A stretch of DNA of 64,000 bases from Tillus elongatus (Eukaryota; Arthropoda; Insecta; Coleoptera; Cleridae), in the NCBI GenBank assembly GCA_964006375.1, contig OZ023265.1:169652533-169716532 (forward strand). The letters run 5' to 3'. Within the stretch, counting starts at the first letter, position 1. Each line of letters starts with the position of its first letter. Under the pieces are notes generated by a model. The model had not been told where the DNA came from and made no database searches. It saw only the letters and a program-made list of their open reading frames with translations. The translations under genes and the position numbers were made by a program. Shown here one piece after another: positions 54,613 to 64,000 of this stretch.

Positions 54613-55087
54613 ACTCATAACTATACAAAATTGGATATATATTTTTTTTTGGTAAGGACTTTTTTTACTTGTCAGTACCCATGGTGCCACCCCCTCATAT
54701 GTTTCCTTTTCCTCTTAAATCACCATGTATTTACCAGTATAATTTAAAGAAAATCGTGCTTACCATTACAAAGGTGTTCAGTGATACCAAAGAAGATATG
54801 GCTTACCTGTAAAAGAAGATACATATATTTATTCTGAATTAATGAAATATCAGTAAGGACATATAGACACAAAAACATCACAAACACAAAATTATGCTAC
54901 GAAGCATTACTGTAAAAAACTTACAATTTCTGGTGCATCACAATCACATATTGTCCCACAAAAAAAATTCTCACGTATGTCTATTTTTCTAAAATATCAT
55001 GGGTTTCAAATAAAAATTGGCATTGCAGGTTGTCACTGGCAAGAGATTATATAGAGAAATGACAGTGATCATAGATTCTAACAACTT
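54613..55087. other. unassigned
   Basis: Contains AT-rich sequence without a recognised domain. Confidence 0.4.
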
Positions 55088-55455
55088 TTATGCCCTGTTT
55101 ACCAAGCCCGATTAAATATTTAACAGACGGTTAGTTAATTAAGCCGTCTGACGACCAATCTCGAGACTATGATTCGGGCTTTTTCCATGGCAACCGAATA
55201 TTTTGAAGCTGTGATTGGTTTTTTAAGCCCTGGTTAACTTACCGGCCATTATATAAGTACATTTGGAGAACCCAAATCACCACAACACATTTTTAAAGAC
55301 CTGAAACATAGTGAAACGATGGTCAGGTCTTTTAAAATGTGTTATGGTGATTTGGGTTCTCTAAGTGTACTTATCAGTGCTCATCACAGGTTCCAATCTT
55401 CACTTAGTACTTACCGGTCGTTAAATATTTAATCGAGCTTTGTGAAACTGGGCAT
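55088..55455. mobile_element. MITE with a long central hairpin
   Basis: Terminal inverted repeats of about 40 bp share CGATTAAATATTTAAC (left outer end GCCCTGTTTACC, right outer end GGGC preceded by AAACT). A second partial copy of the right end lies at 12605-12650. The centre is a near-perfect hairpin: 39-bp arms 55266-55304 and 55323-55361 with 2 mismatches and an 18-nt loop, and pairing extends to about 55254-55373. No coding capacity; the superfamily is not clear from the ends. Confidence 0.75.
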
Positions 55456-56006
55456 TGATCTATTGCATAACCAGAAATAATATTAGTTTTACACTGATAA
55501 TTATTTATAAAATATAAGAAGGGCGTTTTGTTCTTCAAGATCCCTCTATAGACTGAACTTTCGCAAATTACTTCTCCTGTTCTTTTTAAATAATACATAA
55601 TTTCAAAAAAAATACCTACATTTTTGAGTGGGCTACAAACGAGTTCATCTGAAAGTTTTAACTATGTGACTAGGTATAAACCCATTGGTTTAGCAGTTAC
55701 TTCCCAGAACGAATTGGTTGCGATTTCAAAAGAGTTCGTTTGCTCTTTCCTAAAGTCAATCCAAGACAGTAAGAAAGAATATAAATCATAAATTGTAAGC
55801 AAAAGAGAAGCTACAATAACAACAGCAATAACACAATAGTGTTGCAATTGGCACCCAAACTTGCCACAGTCGAAAAGTCAGCAAATTTGAAGATGTGGAG
55901 AGTGTTAAAATGAAAAACTGAAATTCGATTTTCCTTGATGTCTATAAAGGTATTCGACGTGTTCTCTTAAAAATTGTACAGATGAGTTTTGTATGAATAA
56001 AAAAAA
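55456..56006. other. AT-rich spacer, nothing recognised
   Basis: No feature could be supported. Confidence 0.4.
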
Positions 56007-56362
56007 TCGGGACGCAGCAAGTGCTTTATACTAGCCAATAATTGTACACTATTATTATACGGCTTATTAGTAAAGTTAATACTTCACACTTACCCAGACC
56101 TTGAAGATCGATTTTAGAGGTCCTAGTACGCGCACATTTAAAGAATTATTTCGAAAGTGTTACCATCGATATACCTTTATTATCAAAAAAAAAATTTGCG
56201 TTCTACTCTTTCTACTACTTTGAGAAAAATGCCCAAAACTTAATTTTCTATGAAGCTAAAGAACTAAATTTTGCTACATCTGTAGATAGTGTAAATCTCT
56301 TTAAAAGAAACTTGTATTACAAATTTTTTAAAGTTATACAGAAGATTTCCAGATTTCCAGAT
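56007..56362 (+). repeat. dispersed repeat with TCHR-like end, copy 2
   Basis: Begins GGGACGCAGCAAGTGC and aligns with 45246-45600. It stops at TTTCCAG, where a LINE fragment begins. Confidence 0.85.
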
Positions 56363-57010
56363 CTGTTGGGGGTAGCAGGTGGAGGAACTATGGAAGAAAG
56401 CTCCTCTGAGCAGTGCCCGTACAGATATCTATAAAAGAGAGAGAGATGTAACCAACGGCTCGTCGGTGGGCAAGGGATGGCAGCCTTTGGTTGAGGGTAG
56501 GGTCACCGATGAGACTCCTAAATGGAGTACAGGATAGCGAGTGTAGAAGCGGCAGCGGCACCCCAGATGTGGGAGAAGTATTCGAGATTTGGCCTGAAGT
56601 TTATTAAGCAGCGCTGCGTGCCAGACCTGGTCGAATTATTTGGATATGTCTAAAGCGACAGTCTGGGATTCACCATTTAGTTCCACAGGCTTGTTCCAAT
56701 AATGGGTGACAAAGTAAAGGAGATCGGCAGTTGATCTGCGCTGACGGAATGCATACTGCCTGTCGTGGATTAGACTGTGGTTTTCAAGAAATTTTAGTAA
56801 TTCGGTGTTTATATACTTTTCCATTACTTTAGAGACGACTGACAGGAGAGAAATAAGGCCTGTAGTTGCTGGGAAGCGCTTTGTGTCCTTTCTTGGGGAC
56901 GGTTTGTACTCGAGCAGTTTTCCAGTTACTAGTGAATATGCCTCTATTGTAAGATGTCTGAAACAGACGTGTCAGGACAGGAGCAAGTTCTGGTGGGCAT
57001 TTTGTTTAAG
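56363..57010 (-). pseudogene. LINE (jockey-like) fragment, internally deleted
   Basis: Minus strand: FTSNWKTARVQTVPKKGHKA, then LPSNYRPYFSPVSRL and, in a shifted frame, KVMEKYINTELLKFL, HDRQYAFRQRRSTADLL and VALDISK. It then jumps directly to the C-terminal region: RPNLEYFSHIWGAAAA and LSLLYRYLYGHCSEELSSIV. The RT palm, including the YADD block, is deleted at about 56635. The open part is 62 codons. Probably the same family as 58425-59150. Confidence 0.85.
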
Positions 57011-57254
57011 TCTTTACATTTAAACATAGGACAATTATACAACATGGCTATTATACAACATCGCGCCATGACCACACAAATAATCATCAAATACAAGAAA
57101 GACAGCGGTCGTCTTTACCGCGAGTTTTTCTTAAACCCTAGTAACACAAATGATTTTTTTACGTCGCTCTATTCCTCAAATATGGCCAATCACCGCCGCC
57201 AGAGAGCAAATTTACCCCACTGTCCTGTAAACTTCGCCAAACTTCTACCTTTCC

Positions 57255-57492
57255 GTAAAAAGGGTAGGGATCTTTAGCGCCCCGAACATCGCATGGTGTA
57301 CGGGAGTGACGGATTTACGCTCACTTCCATGGGAGGGAATTGCAGACATTCAACTTGATCAAACGCAATGCCACAACCCCGGTTTATGTTACTTCCACAG
57401 TATGTACTGAAAACGTGGTATCCAATACTGGGAGTCGAACCCAGGACCGTTGAGTTCAGTTGTACACGTTCTTACTCCAGACCACCGAGGAT
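57255..57492 (-). repeat. tRNA-derived SINE, copy 3
   Basis: tRNA-like head at 57492-57424 with B box GGGTTCGACTCCC and a weak A box. The body has CATCGCATGG and GACATTCAACTTGATCAAA as in copies 1 and 2. The poly-C region of copy 1 is not present. Confidence 0.8.
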
Positions 57493-58424
57493 GTTAACAA
57501 AATTTTATCGAGGTGAAACAAAATTTAATTTAAATACGCCACATTTAGCAAACGACACAAGACAGACGATATTTCCAAGCCATGTACTGTTTAATTTCTA
57601 TTTCATTATCTTCTCCATGTGCTATTCGAAGGAAACGAAATATTCGAGCGAGTTGATGTTAACATAGTCTGCTAGATTAAATTTAATATCTATGCAAAAC
57701 ACGGCTATATCAAGCTCGACTGAATTAATTATAGAATGCAAGTCCAAGAATGAAATGGAGCGTGTGAAATCTTATAATCTGCCATCATTTTGATAATTTT
57801 ATAATATGTTGAAATTCCCATGGCATGAATATTTATGTAGCGGCGACGAAAGGCTGTGCAGCTCAGTTTTGTAGTGAAGGCTGAAATTGCTTGAAAGTGG
57901 CAGGAGATAACAATGTTCATGTTAACTTCTGACCGTTTAAACGTTGATTTTACACACGAAACACTTATTTAAGATCCGACATGGCCTTAAACGCCCAGTC
58001 AGTTTGGTAAGGTTTAGCAGCCAGAATTTGAAATACACAGATTTTAATTAAATGGATTATAAGTTGTGACGTTTCCGTGATTAGCTACACAGCCGAAGTG
58101 AAGAGCACAAAATATATTAAAAGAACCATGTAAATTAATGAGGAGGTGTCTGGCTGTTAAACGTTTTACAATGCCACTTGTTTCGGTCGACTTTTCTAAG
58201 CCGTCGTACCATCTTTTTTTGCTGTGAGAAGTGTCCAAGAAATTTCCAAGGGTCATTACATTTGTTTAAATAATGAATAGCGAACAAACTATCAAAATAA
58301 AATTATATGAAAAATTTAATCACGATTTATAAACAAATCAAGCTATAGGTTCGTGGAATGGCAATCCACGCGTTTTTTTAATTATTGTTTCAACAACACA
58401 CTACGAGGGATCACAGTCTAAATA
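57493..58424. other. AT-rich spacer, nothing recognised
   Basis: No coding domain or repeat boundary was recognised. Confidence 0.4.
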
Positions 58425-59150
58425 CTATCGTACCGTGGGTGTCGACAAGGAGGAAAGAGGCAACTTATTAATTCTGAACTTAAAGGTTTGGAGGTTCGGA
58501 GGAGAAGGAAAAACATGTGCCGGCAAGGAATTCCACAACTTGGAAGTCCTCGGGACAAAAGAGCGGGCATAACAAGATGTTATATGTCTGGTGACCTGGA
58601 CAGTAAAAGTCACCAAGAATAGTGACCTCGGAGGAAGGATATTCAGAAATCAGATGGCAGATGGTCGGTTTTTTTTTACAGAAAGGTAGTCGACGAGTGG
58701 GTCAAAGTGTCAGAAGGTGACCGGTAAATGCAGCAGATGAATTTAGTTGCATCCCTAAGAGAGAGTTTCATCCAAAATATGTCTTTTCTTCCAGCTTCAA
58801 AATTAGGGAATCTGGTGCAGGGTAGATTGCTACGGATGTATGCGCACACACCTTCATGCAATCTAAAGGAAGTAAGGAGCTCATATCACGGGAAATTAAG
58901 GTGATTAGTGGCTGTTTTGGCACTGATTTGGGTGTCCGCGAGGAAAAGGAGTTGGGGCCTATTAGCCTGGAGGAAATGGTGGACGGAGTTCAGGTTAGAA
59001 TTTAGGCCACATATATTCGAGAAGGATATGTTAAATCTTGATGCCGGCGCCCCCTGTACACCCCTCTCCCAGAGATCCGAATGGAGGGGTATTTTCTCTC
59101 CTGAATCTTTTGTACAAGGAGAAGCCATCATCATTTTTGTTTATAAGGGA
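58425..59150 (-). pseudogene. LINE fragment: endonuclease fused to C-terminus by deletion
   Basis: Minus strand: FNISFSNICGLNSNLNSVHH, RPQLLFLADTQIS, GVCAYIRSNLPCTRFPNF, KFICCIYRSPSD and SEYPSSEVTILGDF (endonuclease/exonuclease/phosphatase-type AP endonuclease blocks). At about 58600 the sequence passes directly to ITSCYARSFVPRTSKLWNSL and LQTFKFRINKL, the extreme C-terminus of the same type of protein. The entire reverse transcriptase is deleted. Frameshifts occur between the blocks. Confidence 0.85.
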
Positions 59151-59289
59151 AACCGACTCATACACTAGAACCGGAAACGTCCGTTGAAACTTCACGGGCC
59201 CCTTGATGTAAGGGGTGGTACCTCCTCGGGCGTGAAAAAAATTCTTTACTATCACTTAAAGGAAAAATCCACTACCACCTACCAAGTCT

Positions 59290-59575
59290 TATGATGACCT
59301 ATCCGGGTCATAATAAGACCTATTTTACTGAGATAAGTCAAGCCGTATCTTTTGGCAATAAGTTTACCAGCAAAAGTCAGATTCTTTCTGGTGCTCTACA
59401 AGTATTGGTTTTGGGCCCTCTTTTCTTTATTGTATACATATCAGACTTGCTGTCATCTTTACAACTCTATAAATGGTAGGTGTATGCTGATGATAACTCA
59501 GATCTACTATATATTTAATCGTAGTGATAATGTAAATATAAACAGTAAACAATTACTGATCTTTTAAAAGAAACT
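59290..59575 (+). pseudogene. LINE reverse transcriptase fragment with YADD box
   Basis: GPLFFIVYISDLLSSLQLYK, then, after a stop and frame change, VYADDNS and QIYYIFNRSDNVNINSKQLL. These are the GxxLGPLLF and YADD catalytic blocks of a jockey-like LINE. About 90 codons; broken by a stop at 59478. It is on the opposite strand to the neighbouring LINE fragment. Confidence 0.8.
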
Positions 59576-59858
59576 TTGCCAAAAATGACGAAAAAATAAA
59601 AGTTCTTTAAATGGAATAAAACTCAAACTGCATATAACACATTGGGGTTGAATAAAAGCGCTCTGAGATCTCTTGTAGTTTTTAAGTTATAGATTTTTGT
59701 TTGAGTAACCTATTGTTGAGTTTTTGCAAGGTGGCCATATCTTGACAAGTATTGCATGAATTGAGTTACTTTTTGCCTGATATAATATTTATAAAGGTAT
59801 TCTGTACTATGTGGAATTTTTATCGAGTTTGGGCATTTTTGTTGCAATTCATATACAC
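59576..59858. other. spacer, nothing recognised
   Basis: AT-rich sequence between a LINE fragment and the PLE. Confidence 0.4.
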
Positions 59859-60090
59859 TTAGTGGTGATCGTTATTTTCTAGGATATTGTCTATGTTGGT
59901 TTTTTGATTGTCATATATTACTAATATATCATTGACGTATTTTATCCAGTTGATGTTCGGGTCTGTTTCTTTTGTGATGGTGTTGATTTTATCGTCTAAC
60001 TTTTGTATGTATATTTCTGCCATAATGCTTGATCGTGGATATCCCGTTGGTAGTCCGTCTTTTTCAATGTAGTATTCTTCGTTGAATTCA
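59859..60090 (-). pseudogene. PLE reverse transcriptase palm (inverted segment)
   Basis: Minus frame reads FNEEYYIEKDGLPTGYPRSS, then IMAEIYIQKLDDKI and NINWIKYVNDILVIYDNQ. These are the PLE RT blocks usually written as DGLPMGSPLSP and Y-V-D-D. The first catalytic Asp of the YVDD-type box is Asn (YVND). The preceding 60 residues of the same open frame are antisense to the plus-strand RT end and are not real. Confidence 0.85.
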
Positions 60091-60094
60091 AAGC

Positions 60095-60941
60095 AATAGA
60101 AAAAAATAAACCAAATCAACAACATAAAATTCACAATAGAAAAAGAATCAAACAACACCATAAACTTCCTAGACTTAACACTAATCAGAAAAGAAAACCA
60201 GATTGTATACAAAATATACAGAAAACCTACACAAACAGACATCACTATACCTAAACACTCAATACACGCACACACACACACAAAATGGCCGTATACATAT
60301 ACTTAATAAACAGAGTGCTAAATGTGCCACTCCATAATGATGAACCAGGAAACGAATACATCATAAATCAAATATCACAAAGAAATGGATACAACAAAAA
60401 AACAACAGAAAAACTAGTAAAAGAAATAAAAAACAAACAAATCAACAAAACCGAAAACGAAACACCAGAAACAAACACAAAATACACAACATTTACTTAT
60501 AACAACCACATCTAAAAAATTACACAAACACTGAAACAATATGACTTAAAAATGAGGTACAAAACCAATAACAAAATAATAAACAAAATAAATACAACAC
60601 AAGAACAAAACCCACATAAATTAAATGGAATATAGCAAATAGAATGTAACACATGCAATAAAAAATGTATAGGAATGACAGAAAAATCAATAGAAACAAG
60701 ATTCAAGAAACATATAACAGCATTGGATAAAATTCCCATACGTAGCTACAAATCAAACGTAGCTACACACATTCGCAACAGAAAACACCGAAAACCAGAT
60801 ATCAACCAATTACAACTAATAAAACATAATAAAGACCACAAAAAAATAGAAATCTGGGATCAATACTACATTCAAAAACAAACAATAAGAAACAATCAAT
60901 CCCAGAACAAATCCAAGTACAAACATTTAAGCAAAACTTAA
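60095..60941 (+). pseudogene. PLE RT end, connector and GIY-YIG endonuclease
   Basis: Plus frames read NNIKFTIEKESNNTINFLDL, KIYRKPTQTDITIPKHSIH, a Lys/Asn-rich connector (60285-60512), then MTEKSIETRFKKHITALDKI and KSNVATHIRNRKHRKPDI, with KKIEIWDQYYIQKQT at the end. The blocks CNTCNKKCIGMTEKS (C-x-x-C, then G) and R-F-K-x-H belong to the GIY-YIG nuclease; the preceding GIY block is altered (a stop lies where the Tyr is expected, about 60634). Frameshifts near 60290 and 60515. Very A-rich codon use. Confidence 0.85.
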
Positions 60942-61129
60942 TAAACGCCATACAAATATACAAACTATCATACCACATAATGAAAACAGGAAACCAATAC
61001 AATCGACACAAACCGAAAACACAACCAATCAAACAATTCTAATCCGACCAATAGAAGCTCACCCCGCAGGCGTCACCTATAACTCAAGACACAGGGGCGA
61101 ACAGAGACAGGAACGAACAGAGCCAGTAG

Positions 61130-61170
61130 CGTGCTGATGATGAACCAGAATGGTTCGAAACTACTCCACG
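61130..61170 (+). ncRNA. hammerhead ribozyme-like motif at PLE 3' end
   Basis: CTGATGA (61134-61140) is followed by a 5-bp stem GAACC/GGTTC with loop AGAAT, then GAAAC (61157-61161). The motif is bracketed by CGTG (61130-61133) and CACG (61167-61170), which can pair as stem I. Hammerhead motifs with a minimal stem III are known from PLE terminal regions. Stem III is not convincing here, so activity is uncertain. Confidence 0.5.
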
Positions 61171-61237
61171 TCAACAAATCAAAAATCACAAAAAGTACAG
61201 CAAACAAATAAAGTGTATATTAAAAGTGATTACAGTG

Positions 61238-61239
<2 letters not shown>

Positions 61240-61308
<69 letters not shown>

Positions 61309-61311
61309 TAT

Positions 61312-61369
<58 letters not shown>
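61240..61369. repeat. (TA)n with two ACACATATATAC interruptions
   Basis: 130-bp TA tract directly after the PLE 3' end. Confidence 0.98.
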
Positions 61370-61372
<3 letters not shown>

Positions 61373-62335
61373 CTCAGGAAATGTTTATCTTGTTCCTTTA
61401 TGCCGTGCCGCCCATACAATCTCGCATTAGATCAAGTGTGAAAAAATAGGGTAAATTAAAATTTATGACGTTAACTTCCCGGATATGGATATTTCTCAGC
61501 GTTCCTATTGTAATGGCACGTTTGGGGATAAATAAGAATATATCACAACAGAATAAGCAGTCCGCGATACTTAACTGTGTTACTACATACACACTACTAC
61601 ACTGCAGATTCTAGCAAATTAGATTTGAAGAAAATGATATGTAAAAGAGAATAAGTGTAAATGTGCTTTTTTGTCCGCGACTCATTTGAAAGTAAATATT
61701 TAGCAAGCAGATATAATTAATTCTAAATATGTCCTTTTGTGCGAAACGAATTTCAAAAGGGGAAATACAGATACATATGTGTCCTTTTTAACCGACTTCA
61801 AAAAAGGAGAAGGTTCTCAATTCGACTGTATTTTTGTGTGTGTGTTATCTCAAAAATTTTTTCTAAGTGAACCGATTTTGATTATTCTTTTTTTTTTATT
61901 TAGAAGCTGGTACTTGTCGTGTGGTCCCATATAAATTTGATCAAGCTCTGACTAATAGTTTTTTCATTATTCTTTATGAAGTCTGTTTCCTATTTTTTCA
62001 CATTTTTACTCGTGTTGGATCATTTAGTGGTGAATTTAAGTTATGTCGTAAGTATTGGCGGAAAACCTCTACTTTAGATGGATTTTATAGTTATGTCCTT
62101 CAAAGAGACAAGAATATGTTGTATTTCATGACCGATGATACCTCTGACTAATATGAGTAAAATTTAGAGTTATGTCCTTTGACCATCGACAACAAAATTA
62201 AGCTTGTCACGCGTTTTCCTTTGTATATTGTAGATTGCTTAATGAGTCGTATAGGCCCTTTGGCCTCTCAGCGCTATGACCCCAATGAATCTTTTATGCA
62301 TGACTATTTTCTAATAGTTTCACAAAAAGTTCAGG
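61370..62335. other. mostly unassigned; conserved repeat segment at 61790-61850
   Basis: 61789-61840 reads ACCGACTTCAAAAAAGGAGA followed by AGGTTCTCAATTCGAC, a segment I recognise from repeat tails in other insect genomes (from memory, not searched). Nothing else was recognised. Confidence 0.4.
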
Positions 62336-62431
62336 CTTTTAGTGAATTTTCTTCAAAAACTTCACTAATGAGGAGATCTCGACATCAAATGAGCACTGTT
62401 TGGGACCCCTAGAACCCAAATCCGATGTCGG

Positions 62432-62529
<98 letters not shown>

Positions 62530-63060
62530 TTATTTATTTATTTATGTGTCACACCGATAACTAAAAAAATAATGCGCCTATTATGATAAATTTGGTGAGT
62601 ACCTTCCTTTCGCAAGTGGCTTGGACAAGTTCGTTAGCCAGGAAAATCGGACTAGTTTTTCCGGGAAAATTTTGCGTTTTCTTTCGGAAAATTTTTGTGT
62701 CTCCGGGAATAACAAAGTTAGGGCAACCATATTGGGTGCGAGGGTTTATATCATGAAAAGAAAACCATGCACCAAAATTTGAATCTCTACGTTAAAATAA
62801 AAAATCTTATAAGCTTTTAAGTTTTTATTCTTAAAACGTCAAAAAAGTCGCGATTCAAAACGTCAAAATTGACATGTTCTAGATAGATAACCTACATGAA
62901 CGTCTATGCAGCATATATGTGGTAAGAAGTTAAAAAGCCTTAAGTTTCAGCTACAATCTTCATTGTTCTTTATTTTATTAAATTATTTGCAGAAAATTAA
63001 TTTAAAATAGACTCTTTTTGTGATGCTTTGGTAACAGTTTCAGTTATTTATTTAATTTTA
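62336..63060 (+). repeat. TCHR copy E
   Basis: Foldback TTAGTGAATTTTC/ACTTCACTAA (62338-62369), GAGGAGATCTCGAC, CCTAGAACCCAAATCCGATG, (TA)n 62433-62525 with (TTTA)n to 62545, then CACACCGATAACT and AGTTCGTTAGCCAGGAAAAT and a body shared with copies C, D and F. The terminal TGCTGCGTC hairpin is missing. Confidence 0.85.
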
Positions 63061-64000
63061 AGGAATCGGATTACGCTTATTATTTAGCGTTTTTTTTTCA
63101 ATTGGGCAAAGTGGAAGTATTTTATGGAGAAACGGTGTTTATAAGTAGTTGCTCCTTTCCATAAACGTCTGTAAGGTGAGTTTTTTACAGTTTAAATTTC
63201 TAGCTCCGTTGTAGCATGATTACATTGCACAGAACCTCAAATTTACTTTAGGTCTCTTAACTGTATTGTGGAGTTGAGATCACAGCATTTGTCCGATGGT
63301 TAATGCATAAAGGGGTTCCTCTAAGCATGTTTCTGAATAATTTTTTTCAAAAAACGAACAAGACGCTAATCTGCTAATTTACCAATAAATGTTATTAATA
63401 TCCAAAAAAAAAAAACTGGAAACAACGCTCGTGCCTCGAATAAAGTTCTCTTCGTCATTTTAACTTTAAATGAAATTTCGTTTTCCCATTTCGCATCCGT
63501 TCAACACATTGGGCACAGAAAATATAGGAATTTACTTAAAATTGTCATTTATTATTGAAGGAAAATAAAACTTTTTCTAGGTATGCAACGAAAAATTCAC
63601 ACAAAATAGAATAATTTCTAGATTCTAAAACCTACTGTGACGCTATAATGAAACAGCGATAAATTAGATTAGACGAAAACCACTTCGGCTCAAGGGATCA
63701 AAAAATGTTTAAACAGTAAAATAAGCTTTCGTACCCAAAAAAAAAAAGATAAGGCGTAATACAATAGTGCATAATAGGCCAGGGCAACAGTACATGTCAT
63801 ATTCAACTGACAAATTATTTTGATAAATGTCATATCTACTTTCAAAGTGACATGTAAATAAGTATTTTGTTTTCTGACATTTGTAATACAAATGTAGGCA
63901 TGCTCTTCTTCTTATATTCATATTTATTTTTGGCCATCACAATTTTACCCATAGAGTTAGATACAATTTTACTGACTTTTGAATTTTGAAAATATTTCTG
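63061..64000. other. AT-rich; short matches to two repeat families
   Basis: 63303-63385 matches the outer right flank of the PLA2/ATPase element (TAAGCATGTTTCTGAA and the region around CTAATCTGC). The last 30 bases (ACTTTTGAATTTTGAAAATA) begin a TCHR left module cut by the window edge. Confidence 0.45.

Larger units (their letters stand above)
59859..61175 (+). mobile_element. Penelope-like element with inverted RT segment
   Basis: 3' part on the plus strand (about 60095-61170): end of RT, connector, GIY-YIG endonuclease and 3' UTR with a hammerhead-like motif. 5' part on the minus strand (60090-59859): RT palm. The two parts meet near 60090 and are nearly consecutive in the protein, with the plus part resuming soon after where the inverted part stops. 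This is the structure produced by twin priming during reverse transcription. N-terminal RT is missing. Confidence 0.85.

Noticed and set aside
54613..55087. Possible exon-like frame around YGLPVKEDTYIYSELMKY
   Set aside because: No recognised family, and stops follow closely; not supportable as a host gene.

Overview
This is a eukaryotic, AT-rich window that looks like a repeat-dense stretch of an arthropod, most likely insect, genome. The evidence is the set of transposon families present: DUF4817-type mariner, Tc1, jerky/Tigger, piggyBac, Ty3/gypsy, RNase H-bearing and jockey-like LINEs, Penelope-like elements (PLEs), a tRNA-derived SINE, and a phospholipase A2/packaging-ATPase pair of the kind carried by Polinton/adintovirus-like elements. 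I recognise no host protein-coding gene. The species cannot be named from this sequence.

Layout. 0-5 kb: a SINE, a LINE 3' end, a PLE endonuclease fragment, and a Tc1 transposase relic split by a hAT-type MITE with an exact 8-bp target duplication. 5-10 kb: a mariner relic split by a jerky/Tigger fragment, then a 5'-truncated LINE. 10-17 kb: a full copy of a (TA)n-cored repeat, a mariner fragment, a PLE end flanked by inverted terminal repeats, a LINE fragment and a second SINE. 17.4-19.3 kb: two diverged LTR-like sequences in opposite orientation. 19.7-23 kb: a decayed LINE, a PLE tail and another (TA)n-cored repeat. 25.6-27 kb: a GC-rich island. 28.6-31 kb: a nearly complete mariner element with terminal inverted repeats of about 0.6 kb. 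31.7-36.9 kb: a young Ty3/gypsy element (minus strand) with 739-bp LTRs that differ at about 4 positions, an open pol and no gag, nested in the (TA)n core of an older repeat. 38-46 kb: LINE, PLE-derived minisatellite and piggyBac remnants. 47.8-49.25 kb: a PLA2-like gene (-) and an A32/FtsK-type packaging ATPase (+), divergent, inside inverted repeats; a gene-less relative lies at 52.7-53.0 kb. 55-61 kb: a MITE with a near-perfect central hairpin, three LINE fragments, a third SINE, and a PLE whose RT core is inverted relative to its endonuclease and which ends in a hammerhead-like motif. 62-64 kb: another (TA)n-cored repeat.

The unifying feature is a dispersed family, here called TCHR (TA-core hairpin repeat). 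Its left module starts with a TAGTGAATTTT/AAAATTCACTA foldback. The core is a long (TA)n tract, sometimes with (GT)n, (GTAT)n or (TTTA)n. The right module ends in a short hairpin (ACGCA-CTTGC-TGCGT). About 20 full or partial copies occur on both strands, and they account for many but not all of the roughly 24 (TA)n tracts. The architecture recalls Helentron/DINE-1-type non-autonomous elements, but no helicase was found. Nearly every coding relic is broken by stops, frameshifts or nested insertions; the exceptions are the gypsy pol and, apart from one stop, the ATPase.
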